A DNA stretch of 64,000 nucleotides from Unio delphinus (GCA_029339505.1 JAQISU010000081.1:13427001-13491000), one strand, 5' to 3'; counted from the stretch's first letter, positions 1 through 12,723 are shown. The notes: generated by a model not told the origin, from the sequence alone. Translations and numbers: made by a program.

Positions 1-330
1 TGCCACCATGATAGGAACTAAATAGAAACTGGGCCAGCTTGTTGAGATGACCATGTGTGCTGAAGATATAACAATAGCCATGGAAGAAACTGATTGATCA
101 AGTAGTGTACAATTTTTAAAATTCCCAAAGGCGTAGAGTTAAAGCCAGAGGATGTTGGAGAAATACATGTATGTTCCATAATGAGAACCACCCGAGTACC
201 AGTCAAAGTTGCCAACACTAATTCAAACATTTTATGAACTGGTATGGTTTGAGGAATGGAGTAAATCTTTTAGCTGAATCAAATATAACATCGTAGAGCT
301 TTATATTGTTCCAGTTCTTCCTGAATGTGA
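1..330. other. unassigned AT-rich sequence
   Basis: No repeat, coding pattern or RNA gene is recognised here. The only open frame (minus, 70 codons) has no family resemblance that I can see. Confidence 0.4.
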
Positions 331-647
331 CTGTTCCAGTGGCCTAGTGGTAGAGTGACTGCCACGGATGTGGTAGGTCGTGGTTTTGAAAACCCGGCCA
401 AGTCATACCAGAGACTTACAAAAATGATACTAACAGCTGCCTCACTTGGCACTCATCATTAAGAGGTTCGTGTTGGGACTGGTTGGCCTGGTGTCAGGAT
501 TATGTGATTGGGTGGGACATCATGCTACATGTCTGCGGCATGATGCCTCAGTGCTGAACATCACTATAAACTGTCGCATTGCAGACATTGTAGTGATATG
601 ACTGAAAAGTGATAAAGCTATGTTAAAAATCTAAATCACACACACAC
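331..647 (+). mobile_element. SINE family 2 copy A (tRNA-derived), tail split by a later element
   Basis: The head carries a tRNA-like A box (GTGGCCTAGTGGTAGAG) and a degraded B box, followed by the family body with GGCCTGGTGTCAGGATTATG and CATCATGCTACATGTCTG. The same body recurs near 30,500, 46,000 and 52,700. The 3' end is a CA-rich tail broken at 647 by the TG...CA element and resumed at 2,243. The flanks CCTGAATGT (left) and CCTTAATGT (after the resumed tail) look like a diverged target-site duplication. This copy is old and mutated compared with the one at 45,984. Confidence 0.8.
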
Positions 648-2237
648 TGTGGCGTTGCCCGACTCAAAATTAAATTAGAACCATGTGTTATCAAGTAAGT
701 TGGACAAGCCACTGTTTATTGTTGCACATGACCGCAGACTAACACCATCCCTTACGTAAGTTGCCATAGTTAAGAGAGGAAGCTGACCAAAAGCCCGTCA
801 GAAGTTTAATTAGCACCCTTGGACTGGGAGGATGTTTTGTACATCAAGAAGCTGCCAGAAGGAGTGGGCGTGCCTTATCTTCTGGATACGCTGACTGACC
901 GCCAGATTGAATACGTCGAGTGGATAGGGCCCCAGCGCTACCCAATCAGAATCGAGGAAGGGGTGGGACCCTGATTTATTTTAAAATATAATATCTTTAA
1001 CCGGCCGGCTAGCTTTAGTTTCCAATTACCCGTTAAGGAGGATTGTCTGTAAAGAATTGGAACTCCGTAGCCATACGTTAATTGGCGGGAAACGCTTAGA
1101 TCCAGAACTCTAAGTATAGCTTCTAAAAAGGTCAGTGAGCTATTTGTTTGATCTTTGCTTTCTGCTACTGCATTTAATTGTAGATCGTTATATATACGTA
1201 TTATTACTAAAATCGTAGTAGGAATAATTATTTGTGATGTTGATATGTTTGTATATTTGAAGAATGAGTTCCTATTTGTAAAGAATCGTATTGCTTGCTA
1301 GCCGTCGTAAGAATTAATATTATTATAATTTGCTATGTGGTTATTTTATAGTACAATAGCACATTATCCATGTAATTATAGAAATTGAATGTTATCTTTG
1401 AAATGATTTCACTGTGAGAAATTAATATGAATATTTGATTATTTGTGTACGCTTGTGGGAGTGTAGTGTACAGACATACATCTGGTTGTCGTAGTATTAT
1501 AAGTACAACGAGATTATATATATATATATTAGATATACTTATGTGATATGATGTATGGATATATGATATCGTGCTATTACCCCATTGGTTCCCTGTAAGA
1601 GTGTGTGGGAATTTCGATGTGTATGTATGCGTGTCCTAAAACGTAATAGCCTTATCTGATGGTTAATGGATGATTTAGTGTGAGGTGAGATTTGATAAAC
1701 CATATGTTAACGCCTTGTGATTTTCACAGGAAGCTTCGGGGGACAGACTAGTGAGTGGTCCCAGTGTCTCCGTTATAGACGGAAGGAAGAGAAGGAAGAG
1801 GTAAATCTGAAGAGGAAGTTTCGGGGGACAGACCAGGAAAAGTATCCCCAATTGTTGTGATAAAGAAAGGAAGGAAAGTGAAGGGAGGAGAGAAATCGGG
1901 AGAGGTGAAATTCAGGAAGAGCGGAAGGATAGGATAATAGATGAGTACAACCAAAGGCCAGGTGGAAAATCGAACTCACACTGAAAATCATAAGATGAAA
2001 TAGGCTATCACTTAGAGGACAAGTGATTATGTGACATTTAACTTTATAGGTTTCATTAAATTGTTATTGTTGAATTTCATCTTCGTGTTATATATATATA
2101 TATATAACTGGGGGCTCAGAGCCGTATACCTATTTGGTCTTTAATCTAAATTTAAATTCACGAGCCAGGTGGAACTTCTATAATATTTTAATTAATATTT
2201 TGGAAGTACCCCACCCCAACCTTTGCAGAACGCTACA
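648..2237. mobile_element. TG...CA element of 1,590 bp inserted in a SINE tail, candidate solo LTR
   Basis: The segment opens with TGTGGCGTTGC and closes with GCAGAACGCTACA. The reverse complement of the end (TGTAGCGTTCTGC) matches the start at 8 of the first 9 bases. CACAC stands on both sides, but because the target is a CA repeat that duplication is only weak evidence. TG...CA ends with a 5-bp duplication are usual for LTR retrotransposons. No internal region with protease, RT or integrase motifs is present, so a solo LTR or a non-autonomous remnant fits best. Inside are a purine-rich stretch (about 1,780-1,930), short TA runs, and the coding-like stretch annotated separately. Confidence 0.5.
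813..974 (+). pseudogene. short coding-like stretch, unknown protein C-terminus
   Basis: Fifty-three codons run without a stop from 813 to a TGA at 972-974, preceded by TAA TTA in the same frame. Composition is protein-like and unlike the AT-rich surroundings: the reading includes LDWEDVLYIKKLPEGVGVPY and later DRQIEYVEWIGPQRYPIRI. GC content is visibly higher than in flanking DNA. It lies inside the TG...CA element, so it may be the end of a retroelement ORF retained in or next to an LTR. I do not recognise the family. It could also be a captured exon fragment. Confidence 0.35.
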
Positions 2238-2242
2238 CACAC

Positions 2243-2629
2243 ACACACCCTTAATGTACCACTTGGTGCTTTACTTTTGATTACTCTGAGGACCTCTGTG
2301 TATCTTCCATATAGTAATTCTCATATGACACAACTTCATTTTACCCATGTAGAGCAGAGTGGACACATTTTGTATCTCACAGGATGGTCTAGATGGTACA
2401 GTTACATATTATATATCAACAGAACTAGGGTACTAGTGACACAGAACAGGTAATTGATTTACAGTGGGTGAAATTCAAGTAAATCTCTTATTGGAATCTA
2501 ATCTGTGAGTCTGCAGTATCATAATGGACAGATGAGCACAGCGCAACTGAGCCACATGATTTTATTTATTCCATATCCTTTTTGGTGGCGATGGAGCAAA
2601 GAGGATTATGTCTGCTACAATTCATTGAT
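2243..2629. other. unassigned sequence after the split SINE tail
   Basis: The first few bases are the remaining CA tail of SINE copy A. The rest shows no recognisable element. A 76-codon plus-strand frame begins in the repeat tail and is not gene-like. Confidence 0.4.
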
Positions 2630-2844
2630 GTTGTTGTTGCAGGGTTTATTGCCATATTTCAGCACACGATAGACTATACATGGTGGCCAGTATAAATGGT
2701 GGAGGAAGAACCCAGGGAAACCCTACAAAGAACCACTGACCCACAAGAAGCTACTGGCAAGCTTTCTCACATACCCACATTTTCCAAATTCAAGACACGA
2801 ACCCATGCAGACAGAGGTGAGCACACCTGGCCAATCAGGGCCCC
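2630..2844 (-). mobile_element. SINE family 1 (tRNA-Leu-like) copy
   Basis: Read on the minus strand, it begins with GGGGCCC and the tRNA-Leu-like head, passes through AGAAAGCTTGCCAGTAGCTT, and ends with CACCATGTATAGTCTATCG and a CAACAACAAC tail. Flanks ATTCATTGAT and TTTTATTGAT are a plausible diverged target duplication. This is one of about 16 copies in the window. Confidence 0.85.
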
Positions 2845-2944
2845 ATTTTATTGATAGTGTATCAGTTAATTTTGTTATAAAGGGCATGTATGAGACCACA
2901 TTTACATATCTTGGCTACCCAACCCATGAATCCTTGACACAGAT

Positions 2945-3400
2945 TTGACAAGCATAGCTTCCATGCAGATGCACATGTTTCTCAAAAATTTCCCAGTGAG
3001 AAAATGTTATGGGGTATCTAGAAGGGGTTTTAGTCTGGGAAAACTGAAACTCACCATCCAGCCTCATTGACAACTTTTTTAATATTGTGAAAGTTACAAG
3101 AAATGATTGTGACCTTGTCTTAATTGCAGATAAAAAATTAACCCACCTGTTATGGGCAGATTGTCTGATTTTTGTTTGAGAAACCAGAGAAAGCTTGCAA
3201 AAAACTTGTACACCAGCTGCATTGCTTTTGTAGAAAGTGGCACCTAGATAATGGTTAAAAAACAAATGTCATAATTTGGAGAAAGAGAAAGCAAAGACAG
3301 GGACAGTTCATTTTTCCATGCCAGAGAAGATACTTCAAACAGACCAGTATGGATTATTCGGATGACATGTAAATTGAGACTGAAGTTTAAAAGCTGTCAT
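2945..3400 (+). pseudogene. non-LTR retrotransposon RT fragment
   Basis: Plus-strand translation across stops and frameshifts gives LIADKKLTHLLWADCLIFV followed by ETRESLQKTC. This corresponds to RT motif C (consensus LLWADDL) and the following helix of LINE reverse transcriptases, with the second catalytic aspartate replaced by Cys. Downstream residues NKCHNLEKEK resemble the conserved KTK region. No endonuclease or 3' end is present. The minus-strand 116-codon frame at 2915-3265 is the shadow of this fragment. The clade is not determined. Confidence 0.6.
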
Positions 3401-4985
3401 TGAAGTAATGTAATGTGCCGTGTGAAACCTAATGAACCATTGCATTTTGTCTGTCTGTAATATAAATTTTAGGACATTTTATGAATCTTGTTATACTCTT
3501 TTTTAGTGGAGTTATTCTATTGAAATTACTGGCAAAAAAGAATGATACAAAAAAAAATGCTATGATAAAACAGAGTATGAATTATTGGAATAATTAAATG
3601 CCATATTTTGCAAAGTAAATGATTATCATTGATGCAAACATATCACTAAAATTACATGCAAAAGTTAACTTGGAGGTCCTCCTAGTCAGCATTATAAATT
3701 TTGCAAGTTACAAAAGCTAGCTCAATTAGAATACACTTTTGCAAACAGGAAACTTCTAAAATATGTTGTAAGGTGAAGTGCAGATAATGTTTCCTTTGGT
3801 AGAGATGTGTGGTACTTATACCTTGACCTGTTTATTGAAAAATTCTCACTAGATAGAAAACCTTTCATTAAATTACAGAACTTTTCCAAATATAAATGAA
3901 ATACAGGTAGATAGACTTCCAAAACTGAAATATAACAAGACTATACAAATGAATTACATACAAAGGGAAAATCTGATTCTTACCAGAAGGTACAAAGACT
4001 GACATGCACAGGGTTTCACAAATACATATTTGTGAAATATATTTTTCAAATTTACAAATATTTTTCACAAATCTGTGTACACAGATTGAAAATATATAGG
4101 CTCATGCAAGAAAATTCATAATGTATGACACAAACGATTTGTGAAGTTTTGTAAATCAGAAATTAGGAATTGAGTAATATGGGAAACATTGATTTCTACT
4201 CTACATAACAATATCAAGAATTTATAAAAGCTGTGTAAATCTTAAGTAAGTTAGAACAAATTTCATACATTGTTTACTGTCCAGGCTTTCATCGGGCCAT
4301 AAGACAGCGCTACATGATTAATCTCAGTCCTATATGTGCCATTTTTATGTTCCTCCCAGGTAAGGTGTTTTGTATGCATTATAGAGTTTGCATTTGGAAA
4401 TTGAGCTTTGAGAGAGTTTAATATATATGTATTTTAATGTGACTTGTTTTCTGTGACCCATATTAGATGCTTAGTAACCTTTTTTTAAAGTTGATTTAGA
4501 TCAATCCATAATGCTTTGAGGTATAGCAATTCACATCAATAATTAGGGTTGTTTTCAGGTATATAAAAGTGCCAGTATACTTGTTAACTGTTTCCCACTT
4601 GTATAAAGTGCTTCTTGGTACATTAGGGATTTACAGTACAAATTCTCATAAATGATTATGACCAGTATGGAAAATGGTACACATACAGTAGAGGATATAT
4701 TTTCTATGAGGCCAATTTGACTCCTTGAAGTAGAAACGAATTAAAATAATATTTTCCTTGATTCTTAGCTGTATAATAAATTTAAATTAAATGAAGGAAA
4801 GGCTGTACAGTTGCACTGTCACATTTTGTATTAGCTTTGTTTAGAAGCCTCATTAATGAAAAAAGCAGTTTATTCCTTAGGTCCAGAAGGTGATAAAGGT
4901 TTTAAACACAAGTATTTTTTATTAAAAAAATGCAATGGCACATATAGTTTCTCAACACAACAGCATACATTAAATATGGTATTTT
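3400..4985. other. unassigned AT-rich sequence
   Basis: Nothing family-specific is seen. Around 4,020-4,090 there are several overlapping short repeats of TTTGTGAAATAT/ACAAATATTTTTCACAAA type that make an imperfect hairpin-rich patch. Confidence 0.4.
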
Positions 4986-4989
4986 TTTG

Positions 4990-4998
4990 CTCTCTCTC

Positions 4999-5086
<88 letters not shown>
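4990..5086. repeat. (CT)n followed by (TA)n microsatellite
   Basis: About 60 bases of CT with one GT interruption run directly into about 33 bases of TA. A plus-strand frame across it encodes only Ser-Leu and Tyr-Ile runs. Confidence 0.95.
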
Positions 5087-5089
<3 letters not shown>

Positions 5090-5090
<1 letters not shown>

Positions 5091-5895
5091 CATGTACATT
5101 GAAATATTCTGAAGTTGGAATATAATCATATTTCCATCAGCTTATTATAATGAATTGAATAAGTAACATGTGTCCTGAACATTAGATACTTCCTCCCACT
5201 CAGCCTCAATTAGATTAAACAGTATGATGCTCTGGTTTAGAGCAGTGTGTTGACAGAGAAGTAAACATATTATTTGATCTGTTTCTGCTGATAACAGCCA
5301 CTTAGCCAAGGTTGTGTTCAAGATCAGAGTAACCCAGAGAAGCTGGCTGCTTGTTCCTATGTACAAATCTCTATTCACACATGGTATTGAGTGTGGTAAA
5401 GGTTGGAGGTGGGAAGGATACTCTAGGATTTTATATAAATGTGTTTTATATGGATTGAATTGCTCTTAGGTAAGTGTACTGTGTTGACTGAATGCTAGTT
5501 TGTATTAAAGTAGAATTAGTCATTGTGGGTGGGCACAGGGACTTATATGATTGCTTACAATTGATATGTTAATACATGTACTATATAATCAAAACTAGTT
5601 TTTATATAGTATTATGACACGTCAATTGTAAGTAAGGATACTAGCCCCTGTGTGGGTGGGTTGGTAACTGTGAGACAAGAGAGAGTTGGTAGAGAGAATC
5701 TAACAACCAGCCATTGAAGTTGATATTTATTTGACCAATAGTTACTTTGATAGTTCTTTTTAAACTTTTCTAGATTATTTGCTTGCTTTAAATATGCTTG
5801 GGAGAAAACTTATGAGAAATACCGGCATGGCCTGTAATTATACATTTTATCACTTAATCAGTATTTTTGCTCCCATCAGCAAATTAAAAGAAATA
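5090..5895. other. unassigned sequence
   Basis: No element recognised. The minus-strand 77-codon frame at 5145-5378 shows no family resemblance. Confidence 0.4.
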
Positions 5896-6336
5896 CAGTA
5901 AAGGCTGTCTTAAAAGACCACTGCTATGAGAGACCACCTTCTCAATACACAAATTGATAGTTTTTTTTTTTTTTTTTTTTTTTATGGTTTAACGCCATTT
6001 TTCAGCACAATATATAGGCTATACATGGCGGCCAGTATTAGTGGTGGAGGAAGAAACCAGAAAAACCCGGAAAGAACCACCGACCCACGAGAAGCTACTG
6101 GCAAGCTTTCTCACTTAACTACATTAGCCGAATCTTAGACTCGAACCCACGCAGACAGAGGTGAGATGGCAATGGTCCGTAACGGACAGCGCTTTAGACC
6201 ACTCGGCCACTCGGGGCCCCCACAAATTGATAGATTGTGTAGCAGTGTGACCTGTTATGAGAGACAACCTGTCTTGAGAGACCATATTTTTTTTTTTTTT
6301 GGCAAAAGAGGCATTCTTTCAAGACAGGTTCTGCTG
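5896..6336 (+). mobile_element. pogo-like MITE copy 1, split by a SINE
   Basis: The left end CAGTAAAGGCTGTCTTAAAA and right end TCAAGACAGGTTCTGCTG are inverted repeats of each other, and TA stands on both sides. CAGTA-type termini and a TA duplication are typical of pogo/Tigger and other Tc1/mariner elements. Interior phrases such as CTATGAGAGACCACC and GTTATGAGAGACAACC match the copies at 48,322 and 57,855. The copy is interrupted at 5,961-6,220 by a young SINE, so the MITE is older than that SINE insertion. Confidence 0.75.
5961..6220 (-). mobile_element. SINE family 1, young full-length copy with 12-13 bp target duplication
   Basis: Read on the minus strand it has GGGGCCCCGAGTGGCCGAG, a tRNA-Leu-like A box, B box GTGGGTTCGAGTC, the AAAGCTTGCCAGTAGCTTCT body, GCCGCCATGTATAGCC, GCTGAAAAATGGCGTTAAAC and a 23-base poly(A) tail. 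ACAAATTGATAG flanks both sides (5949-5960 and 6222-6233). It appears to differ from the copy at 35,563 by only one base in the body, which points to recent mobility. Confidence 0.95.
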
Positions 6337-6475
6337 TAATACAATTGCTTTTTTCTGTTTTTATGATATGTGCAACACAAAATCTTATTTTCATTAAATT
6401 GATCATTCCATCAATAATTGATGTTTGTTTAATGACATTGTAAATGCTAACAAACTCAAGGTCTGAAGGAGGTTA
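6337..6475. other. short unassigned spacer
   Basis: Spacer between the split MITE and the unnamed TIR family copy. Nothing recognised. Confidence 0.4.
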
Positions 6476-7141
6476 TGGGGGCAATCACCAGTTAGTATGT
6501 ACATATGATCGAGAGAGTGACCTATGTAAGGTGAAGTTGTTTGCATTTGAAACTTGCATAGTGTGGAGAATGTTGGCATACTTCTATGCTACATTGATGT
6601 AATGTGGCTGACATTTCTTTGGATATTGTAGTTATGGAAATTATACATAATCTAAGCACACTGCTAACTAAAATGACTGCTCCCTTATGCTATTTAAATC
6701 AGCCTGAATTAGTCTAAAGTACACTATCTTTAGCACTTATTTAAACAGGGAAATGTTTTTTTTTGCCCAACTAGACAATACCAGCTTCTGAAAGTGCAAT
6801 GGATGAATTACAACATATATAAAATTTTATTTAAAAAAGTAATTTGCTCTTTTTTTTCTTCAATTTTCTTTTGATGTCTAGGAAGTGCAAATGACCATGG
6901 TCAGCTAGCAGTTTTTGAAAGATGCACAGCTGGAGTATAGCCAAGCTGTATACTCTTATAACCCATGTTACAACCATCAATCATGCACCGTAATAAAGGG
7001 AATTAAAGGTTCTTTGAACAATACCTAAAATATACCAGGTCTTTTCAAATAGACAGTATAACCAGTGAGGAAACCCAGGGAATGTCTTTCTCTTTAAAAT
7101 TCTAACCTGGGTGTGCAAAATATGAAACTGTAGAGTGCCAT
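6476..7141 (+). mobile_element. unnamed TIR-type element, copy 1 (about 666 bp)
   Basis: Aligns over its whole length with 17,124-18,017. Shared blocks include TGTAAGGTGAAG, GTTATGGAAATTATACATAA (TTGTGGAAATTGTGCATGAT in the other copy), TGAATTAG, and TTACAACCATCAATCATGCA. The left end GGGCAATCACCAGT and the reverse complement of the right end (TGGCACTCTACAGT) match at about 10 of 14 positions, suggesting terminal inverted repeats. It has no coding capacity, so it is non-autonomous. Superfamily and target duplication are not clear. Confidence 0.6.
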
Positions 7142-8744
7142 CTAGACAGTTCAAACCAACTCATAAATAATTTTAGTGGGAAAATCATACCTTTCATGAA
7201 TTAGTTGGGAGTTAATTGCACTTCAGAAACAACTTTTAATGCAAATATATTCTCCTTAAAAAGCATTAGAAATTTACATAAAAATTGACTCCATATTTGA
7301 ACACAGGGGCTCATATTGTTGCTTACAATTGACCTGTCATACATGTACATACTATATAAACAGTTTCGACCCATAATCTGAATCTAAAAAATATACATTA
7401 TTCTTCATAAACCCAAAAGCTTTCTCTTAGCTATAAGAACTATACAGATTTAATTCGGATGGGTCAGCCATTAGTTTGACTTTTATCATGAACAAGTGGA
7501 CATTGTTCTGGATTTCTCTTTTTTACCTCAGTATTGTTTAAAAAAGCTCAAAAGTTTCTTGCTTAATCAGTGGTTCTCTTTATACATGTGTGAAATGAGT
7601 TCCCTGACTTAAGATGGCGTATTTATTGAACCTTATGTCTGATTTCAGGTTCTTTAATTCTTATTATTGGATTTCTCGGGTCCCATTTGTGGTCTCTAAG
7701 TATATGTTCAGCTTGACAATATTCAGAAAGGTTTATCAACTTTTATTGATACGTGATGCATCTTGAGTGAGCTTTGGATATTCTTGCATCCCAGACTGCC
7801 AGTGTCTCCTTAAATTGAACAAAACCCCAAATTTTGATCATAATAGGGAGAGAGGTTAAAGTGTCCTCAGCCAAAGTGAAACACTGTTGTGCATGTAGCA
7901 TATTATCATAGTAATGAAAAACCAATAATAAAGTGGACTGTGGTACTTGAGCTTCCATTCTTGCATGTCAGATCAAACATTAACTAGTAATCAGATTTGC
8001 AAGCATTGCATCATTATGGTGGAAGTTTTGTTTTATCTTGCATTATTTTACCAAATTTAAGCTGCTTCCTGCTGTCTTGCTATGCATTAGGAAGCAATTA
8101 ATCAACTAAGAGAATGATGCAGCAATCTCTGCTTTCTGTCTTCATGAATAATCAAAAGCTTCTGATAAAAGTCATCTAGTGCAGTGTTATTACCTTTGTT
8201 CCTCATCACAAAAACCTAAATAATGAAGATTTCTAAAAGGGATTAGGCATGAGTCAGAATATTGTGTGTACTGTGGAGAGCAGGGAGATGTAATGTAACT
8301 CAGAGGTATGGAAAGCAGATTCATCCCTGTTTGTAGTGAACTAGGAAATAAATGAAAGGCATGTATATACACATAGGATAAAGGCAACACCTTTGATCTA
8401 TGCAACATCTAACTAGAAACAAATTGTAAAGAAAAACAAAGCAACGATTATGAATCGTAGATATTGTCTGAGTCTGCCTTCAGAAATACCACACATACAG
8501 ACAAATGTGCAAGGTCAGATGCCTGAAGTACATGATGAATATACATGTAACAGTTAAGTGCTTAAAAAAAATTCTCCATGTCCTTAGGATCTCAAATATC
8601 TGACAAGTTATGAAATTCTTGTTGTGATGGGGTTATTAGCTACAATACTGTGACTATACTTGTACATGTTCTTCCAGTAATGAGGTGAATTCTTTAAAAG
8701 ACAAAATGCCAACTATGTGCCGTAAATAAAACTATTTCTGTTTA
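7142..8744. other. unassigned AT-rich sequence
   Basis: No repeat family or coding pattern recognised. The minus frames at 7743-7958 and 8190-8408 have no resemblance to known proteins that I can see. Confidence 0.4.
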
Positions 8745-11700
8745 CCATACAATATTTGGTTTAAATAGAAAAGGTTTAAGAATAGAAAATTTAAATATTC
8801 ATCTTGCTATTCCTAAATTAGATGCAATTAATTTAAAGTTGCATCAGAATGGGACTGTCACAGTTGATATTTTGCAACTACATGTATGTGAAACCTTTTT
8901 GAATTCAGCAACTGATAACATACTCTGAATAGATATTTATGAACTGGAAAGGACAGAAATTGTCAAGGAGGGGGTATTTTGCTATACTATGTACATTCAT
9001 TACGTAAGCTGTAGGCCAAGGGATGATTTAGAAATAGGCAACACAGTAACAATATCAGTTGAAAATATTACTTCCTCATCCATACCAGTACTTTTGCTTT
9101 CTGCATATAGACACCCAGGTTGATAAATGAGAAACAGAGACAGAAAAGTGCTTTTAAAATAAAGAATATTAAAACAGTTATTTTTGGTGACTTTAATATT
9201 GCTCTGTTGAAGATAATCCTGAGAAATGGTTTTAAAAAAAATCCAGATATATAATTTATCCCAAATGATTGATAAACCAACAATGGTAACTGAATACAGT
9301 ACTACTTTTATAGACTCTGTCTACTAACATACCTGAAAATGTTAGTGAAATGAAAGTGCCAATTAATGCCATAAGTGACAACTATCCGGTGTGTTTAGCC
9401 AGACATTCTCCAGATCTCATTGTTGGTCTAAACAAAGAAAGTAAAGATAAATGAAACATTATCATAAAAAGAGTTCCTTTATGGCTTGGCTCAAATGCTT
9501 TTCCAAGAGATTGAAAGCATTTTTTCATAAAAACTGCTCTTGTCATGAGGTATGGACTATTTAACAAGCTTCTAAACAAACAGGCACCAACAAAAATATA
9601 ATGCATCATTCATCAGTACTAACCTAAATGGATATCCTCTGAAATAAATGAATCTAGACATAAAATGAATAAATTTCCAAAATAATAAAGACTGGAAATA
9701 CTATAGAAAATGGCAAAATAAATCAAACTTTTTTATAAATGAATGCAGGAAAAAGTACTGTGCAACTAGATGTAATAGTAAAGACACACAAAAAAACAAC
9801 ATTCTAGCTCCTAATGTGGCAGTATTTGAATGAGCCCAACCTATATAAAGATCATTCTATTCCAACTTTTATAATGACAGCATTGATTCTTCATTGTAGG
9901 ATATAGCTGACATGTTTAACCAATTCTTTACAAATACAGAAAGGATATATTCTCGCAGTGAAGAAAATGGTAGTAATCCGAATTTAAACCTCATCTTAAC
10001 TTGTTGTAAATGCTAGGGTTTCTGATGATCTGCACCTTTTTCACTTTTCCACAAGGAACCATCATGCGTCTGCAAATAACATTCATGTCAAATATTTCTC
10101 ACAAAATTAATCAATTAAAGGCTAGAAGAAATGAATAGTGGCAAACTGACACACTATTTCTAGACTCAGAGAAAGCATTTGTTCTAGATTCTTGTGAATC
10201 TTTCCTAAGTAAGCTAAATTATTATATATTTCATGACCATACTAAGAGTTGGTTTCATTTATATTTATATGATACAAAGCAAAATGTCTCTAAGGAAAAT
10301 GTTTGCTCTATTCCATGTTATATAAAGTATGGTGTTTCACAAGGTGCTGTACTTGGTCCCCTTCTCTTTCTTTATTTATAAATAATCATCCACTCTGTAC
10401 TCGACATACAAATATTAATGTATTTATGGATGATGCTATAATTTCTTCATCAAGTAGCAATGTTTGTACTGTTGTAATTAATTTAGGTGGTATACTATTG
10501 TAGTTTAGTCTTAGATAAGAAGATACTATTGTATAAAGTTTTCTAAATTTTCTTGACAAATTTAAATTATTGATTGATTATGATCATGGGTACATCTGTA
10601 TTTATTGTTAATTGTTAATAGCAGTGGTTCCTGTTATAGCTCTTAAGTGGATATAAAGTGCATACAATATAATTAAGTAGTTACAGTGTAATTTAGAATT
10701 AATTAGGTCATAAGGAATTATTTTGCAAGTAATTTCCCACTTAATATAACAATTTTATGAAATTCTAATTCACATTACTAAGGAGTGTGAGTGAAAACTG
10801 AATAAATGGCTATACAATTCAGATTTTATGTATTTTGGTTTGTATACTATTGTTAGATAAATGTCTGCAGCTAACACAGTCAGACCACACAATAGCTCAG
10901 CAATTGTCTAGGAAGGTCTTCAGAGAGTGCTTTCCCTGAGGTCTGCTAAGATCATTTATAAGCTAGAATCAACCATAGTACTAAATAATCAGCATGTAGA
11001 ACTAGAAGGCTTGATGTGAAATTAAATGTTTGAAAGAGAAGCCCTCTTGTTTGTTTAACTCCCCCTAGCAGAGAATGTTTACATCAGAATAAAAGCACCA
11101 AGAATATTCAGGAATGCAAACTAAGATCAGACATTATGTAATTGAGGGGTGATCAAGACCAAAAATATGGTAATAAGTTAATCTTGCACAAAATGTTTGC
11201 TGATGAGAACATCTAAAAATAAACTTTAAAAAACTTAAGAAAAGAAGATATATGACACTACATTAATAAAAACCATGATTGACTACGTAAAAAAATTCAG
11301 AAGCTATTAGGAGAAATGATTGATAGAAGTCTTAAGTGGGAAAAACAATTAGGCAATGTTGGTAGCTCCTTCACATATAACATTCAGTGGTGAGTAGAAT
11401 AAACAAAAGTATTTGCCACTGCTAGACAAAGGAATCCAGAATTCTTTGCTATATTATATACGTCCAAAGACTGACTACTATTCATTTCCCAACTAGACAG
11501 AATTCATTCCAAAGCAAGCAGCTTGGCTGATTCTTAATGTCCCAATTGATCCATCAGACTTGTTCACATGATTACAAAAGTTAATAATTGATGCGAATAT
11601 TGATTTTTAGAAAGCAATATTGGTTTTCAACTGTATCAAAGGAGATGTTTCAGTGTACATGATGAAATTATTGTACCAATAATCTTCTCCCAATAATCTA

Positions 11701-11990
11701 AAATTCAGTTTTAAGAACAATTTAAAATTACCAGAATCTTGCACTGAACAATTCAGAGGAAGTCTACAGCATTCAAGGACTAAAATATTGAACTCACTTT
11801 TTACTCACATTTTATCTGCTGATGCAATATTTCAGACCTACAGGGATACTTTCCTACACAGTCATCAGTGTGTCTGTCCATCTGTCTTCCTTGTTCATGC
11901 TGTAACTACCATACTCTCCTATATTCACCTTTTAGCATTACTCTTGCATAGTGGGCAAATTGGGTTGAGTGTGTTGTGTACATGATCTGG
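8745..11990 (+). pseudogene. decayed non-LTR retrotransposon (LINE), endonuclease plus reverse transcriptase
   Basis: Conceptual translation, reading through many stops and shifts, gives an AP-endonuclease-like domain: LNIHLAIPKLDAI and LQLHVCETFLNSATDN near 8,790-8,930, TVIFGDFNIALL near 9,170-9,210 (the conserved GDFN), and AISDNYPVCLARH near 9,370-9,410 (normally SDHYPV, the catalytic His here being Asn). RT follows: FLDSEKAF near 10,160, GVSQGAVLGPLLFL near 10,330, FMDDA near 10,425 (normally FADDT). KLLGEMIDRSLKWEKQ near 11,300 and FRGSLQHS near 11,755 are C-terminal landmarks. The order is correct for one element of the Jockey/CR1 group. The stretch 10,520-11,240 is poorly alignable and may hold an insertion. 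The reading is clearly dead. Confidence 0.75.
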
Positions 11991-12223
11991 TGACTGGCCT
12001 ACATTACATACTTTATTGGGAACCAACAAAATGGTTACAATATGTTCACCTACTGCCATCAATCTTGAACTTTTTTGCATCTTTTGATGGACATAGTGCT
12101 TACCAGAGCTAGATTGCTGTGGCCTTATTTGCATTACATATTAAAAGTGCTTTACTTTGCTTTCATCCTTCCTGATGCGGTTGAACCTCCAGTATATTCA
12201 GGCATATTTGCATAAAACTTGCA

Positions 12224-12226
<3 letters not shown>

Positions 12227-12254
<28 letters not shown>
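12227..12254. repeat. (TG)n microsatellite
   Basis: An uninterrupted TG run of about 14 units. Confidence 0.95.
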
Positions 12255-12255
<1 letters not shown>

Positions 12256-12723
12256 TCTGATAGCTTGAATTTAACACCAATTTCTTTGTATACAGATTTC
12301 AAACCCAAACCCCCAGCATATCAACACAAACAAAAATAAATTGTCCTCATACAAATTCATAACGAAATATTTTTTTTTTTAAAAATCATCATATTAATCC
12401 ATTCAGTGCAGAAACACTTCATTTGACATGCATGGGACACTTTATGAAAAATTTTCATGATGCCAAGCAAAATTGTTTCTTTGCTTCATATTTTGACAAC
12501 TGTACAGTCAGTATATTCGGTACATTTTAGTCTGTACACTCCTCAGAAGCTGCACTTACTTCTCTTCTGTAACACAAGTCTAAAGGTGTGCTTGTTTTTC
12601 TTTTTCTATTTCATATCAGCTGTGCATTGATTGCAGCTGTTGTCATCATTGTTACTTAACCATTCAAAATTTATTGAATTTTACATTTTTGTATTTCAGA
12701 CATATCCATTTGCAGTGATCTAA
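12255..12723. other. unassigned sequence
   Basis: AT-rich, with a short poly(T/A) patch at about 12,369-12,385. Nothing else recognised. Confidence 0.4.

Noticed and set aside
2915..3265. 116-codon minus-strand ORF
   Set aside because: The plus strand of the same stretch reads as RT motif C of a LINE, so the minus frame is its shadow.
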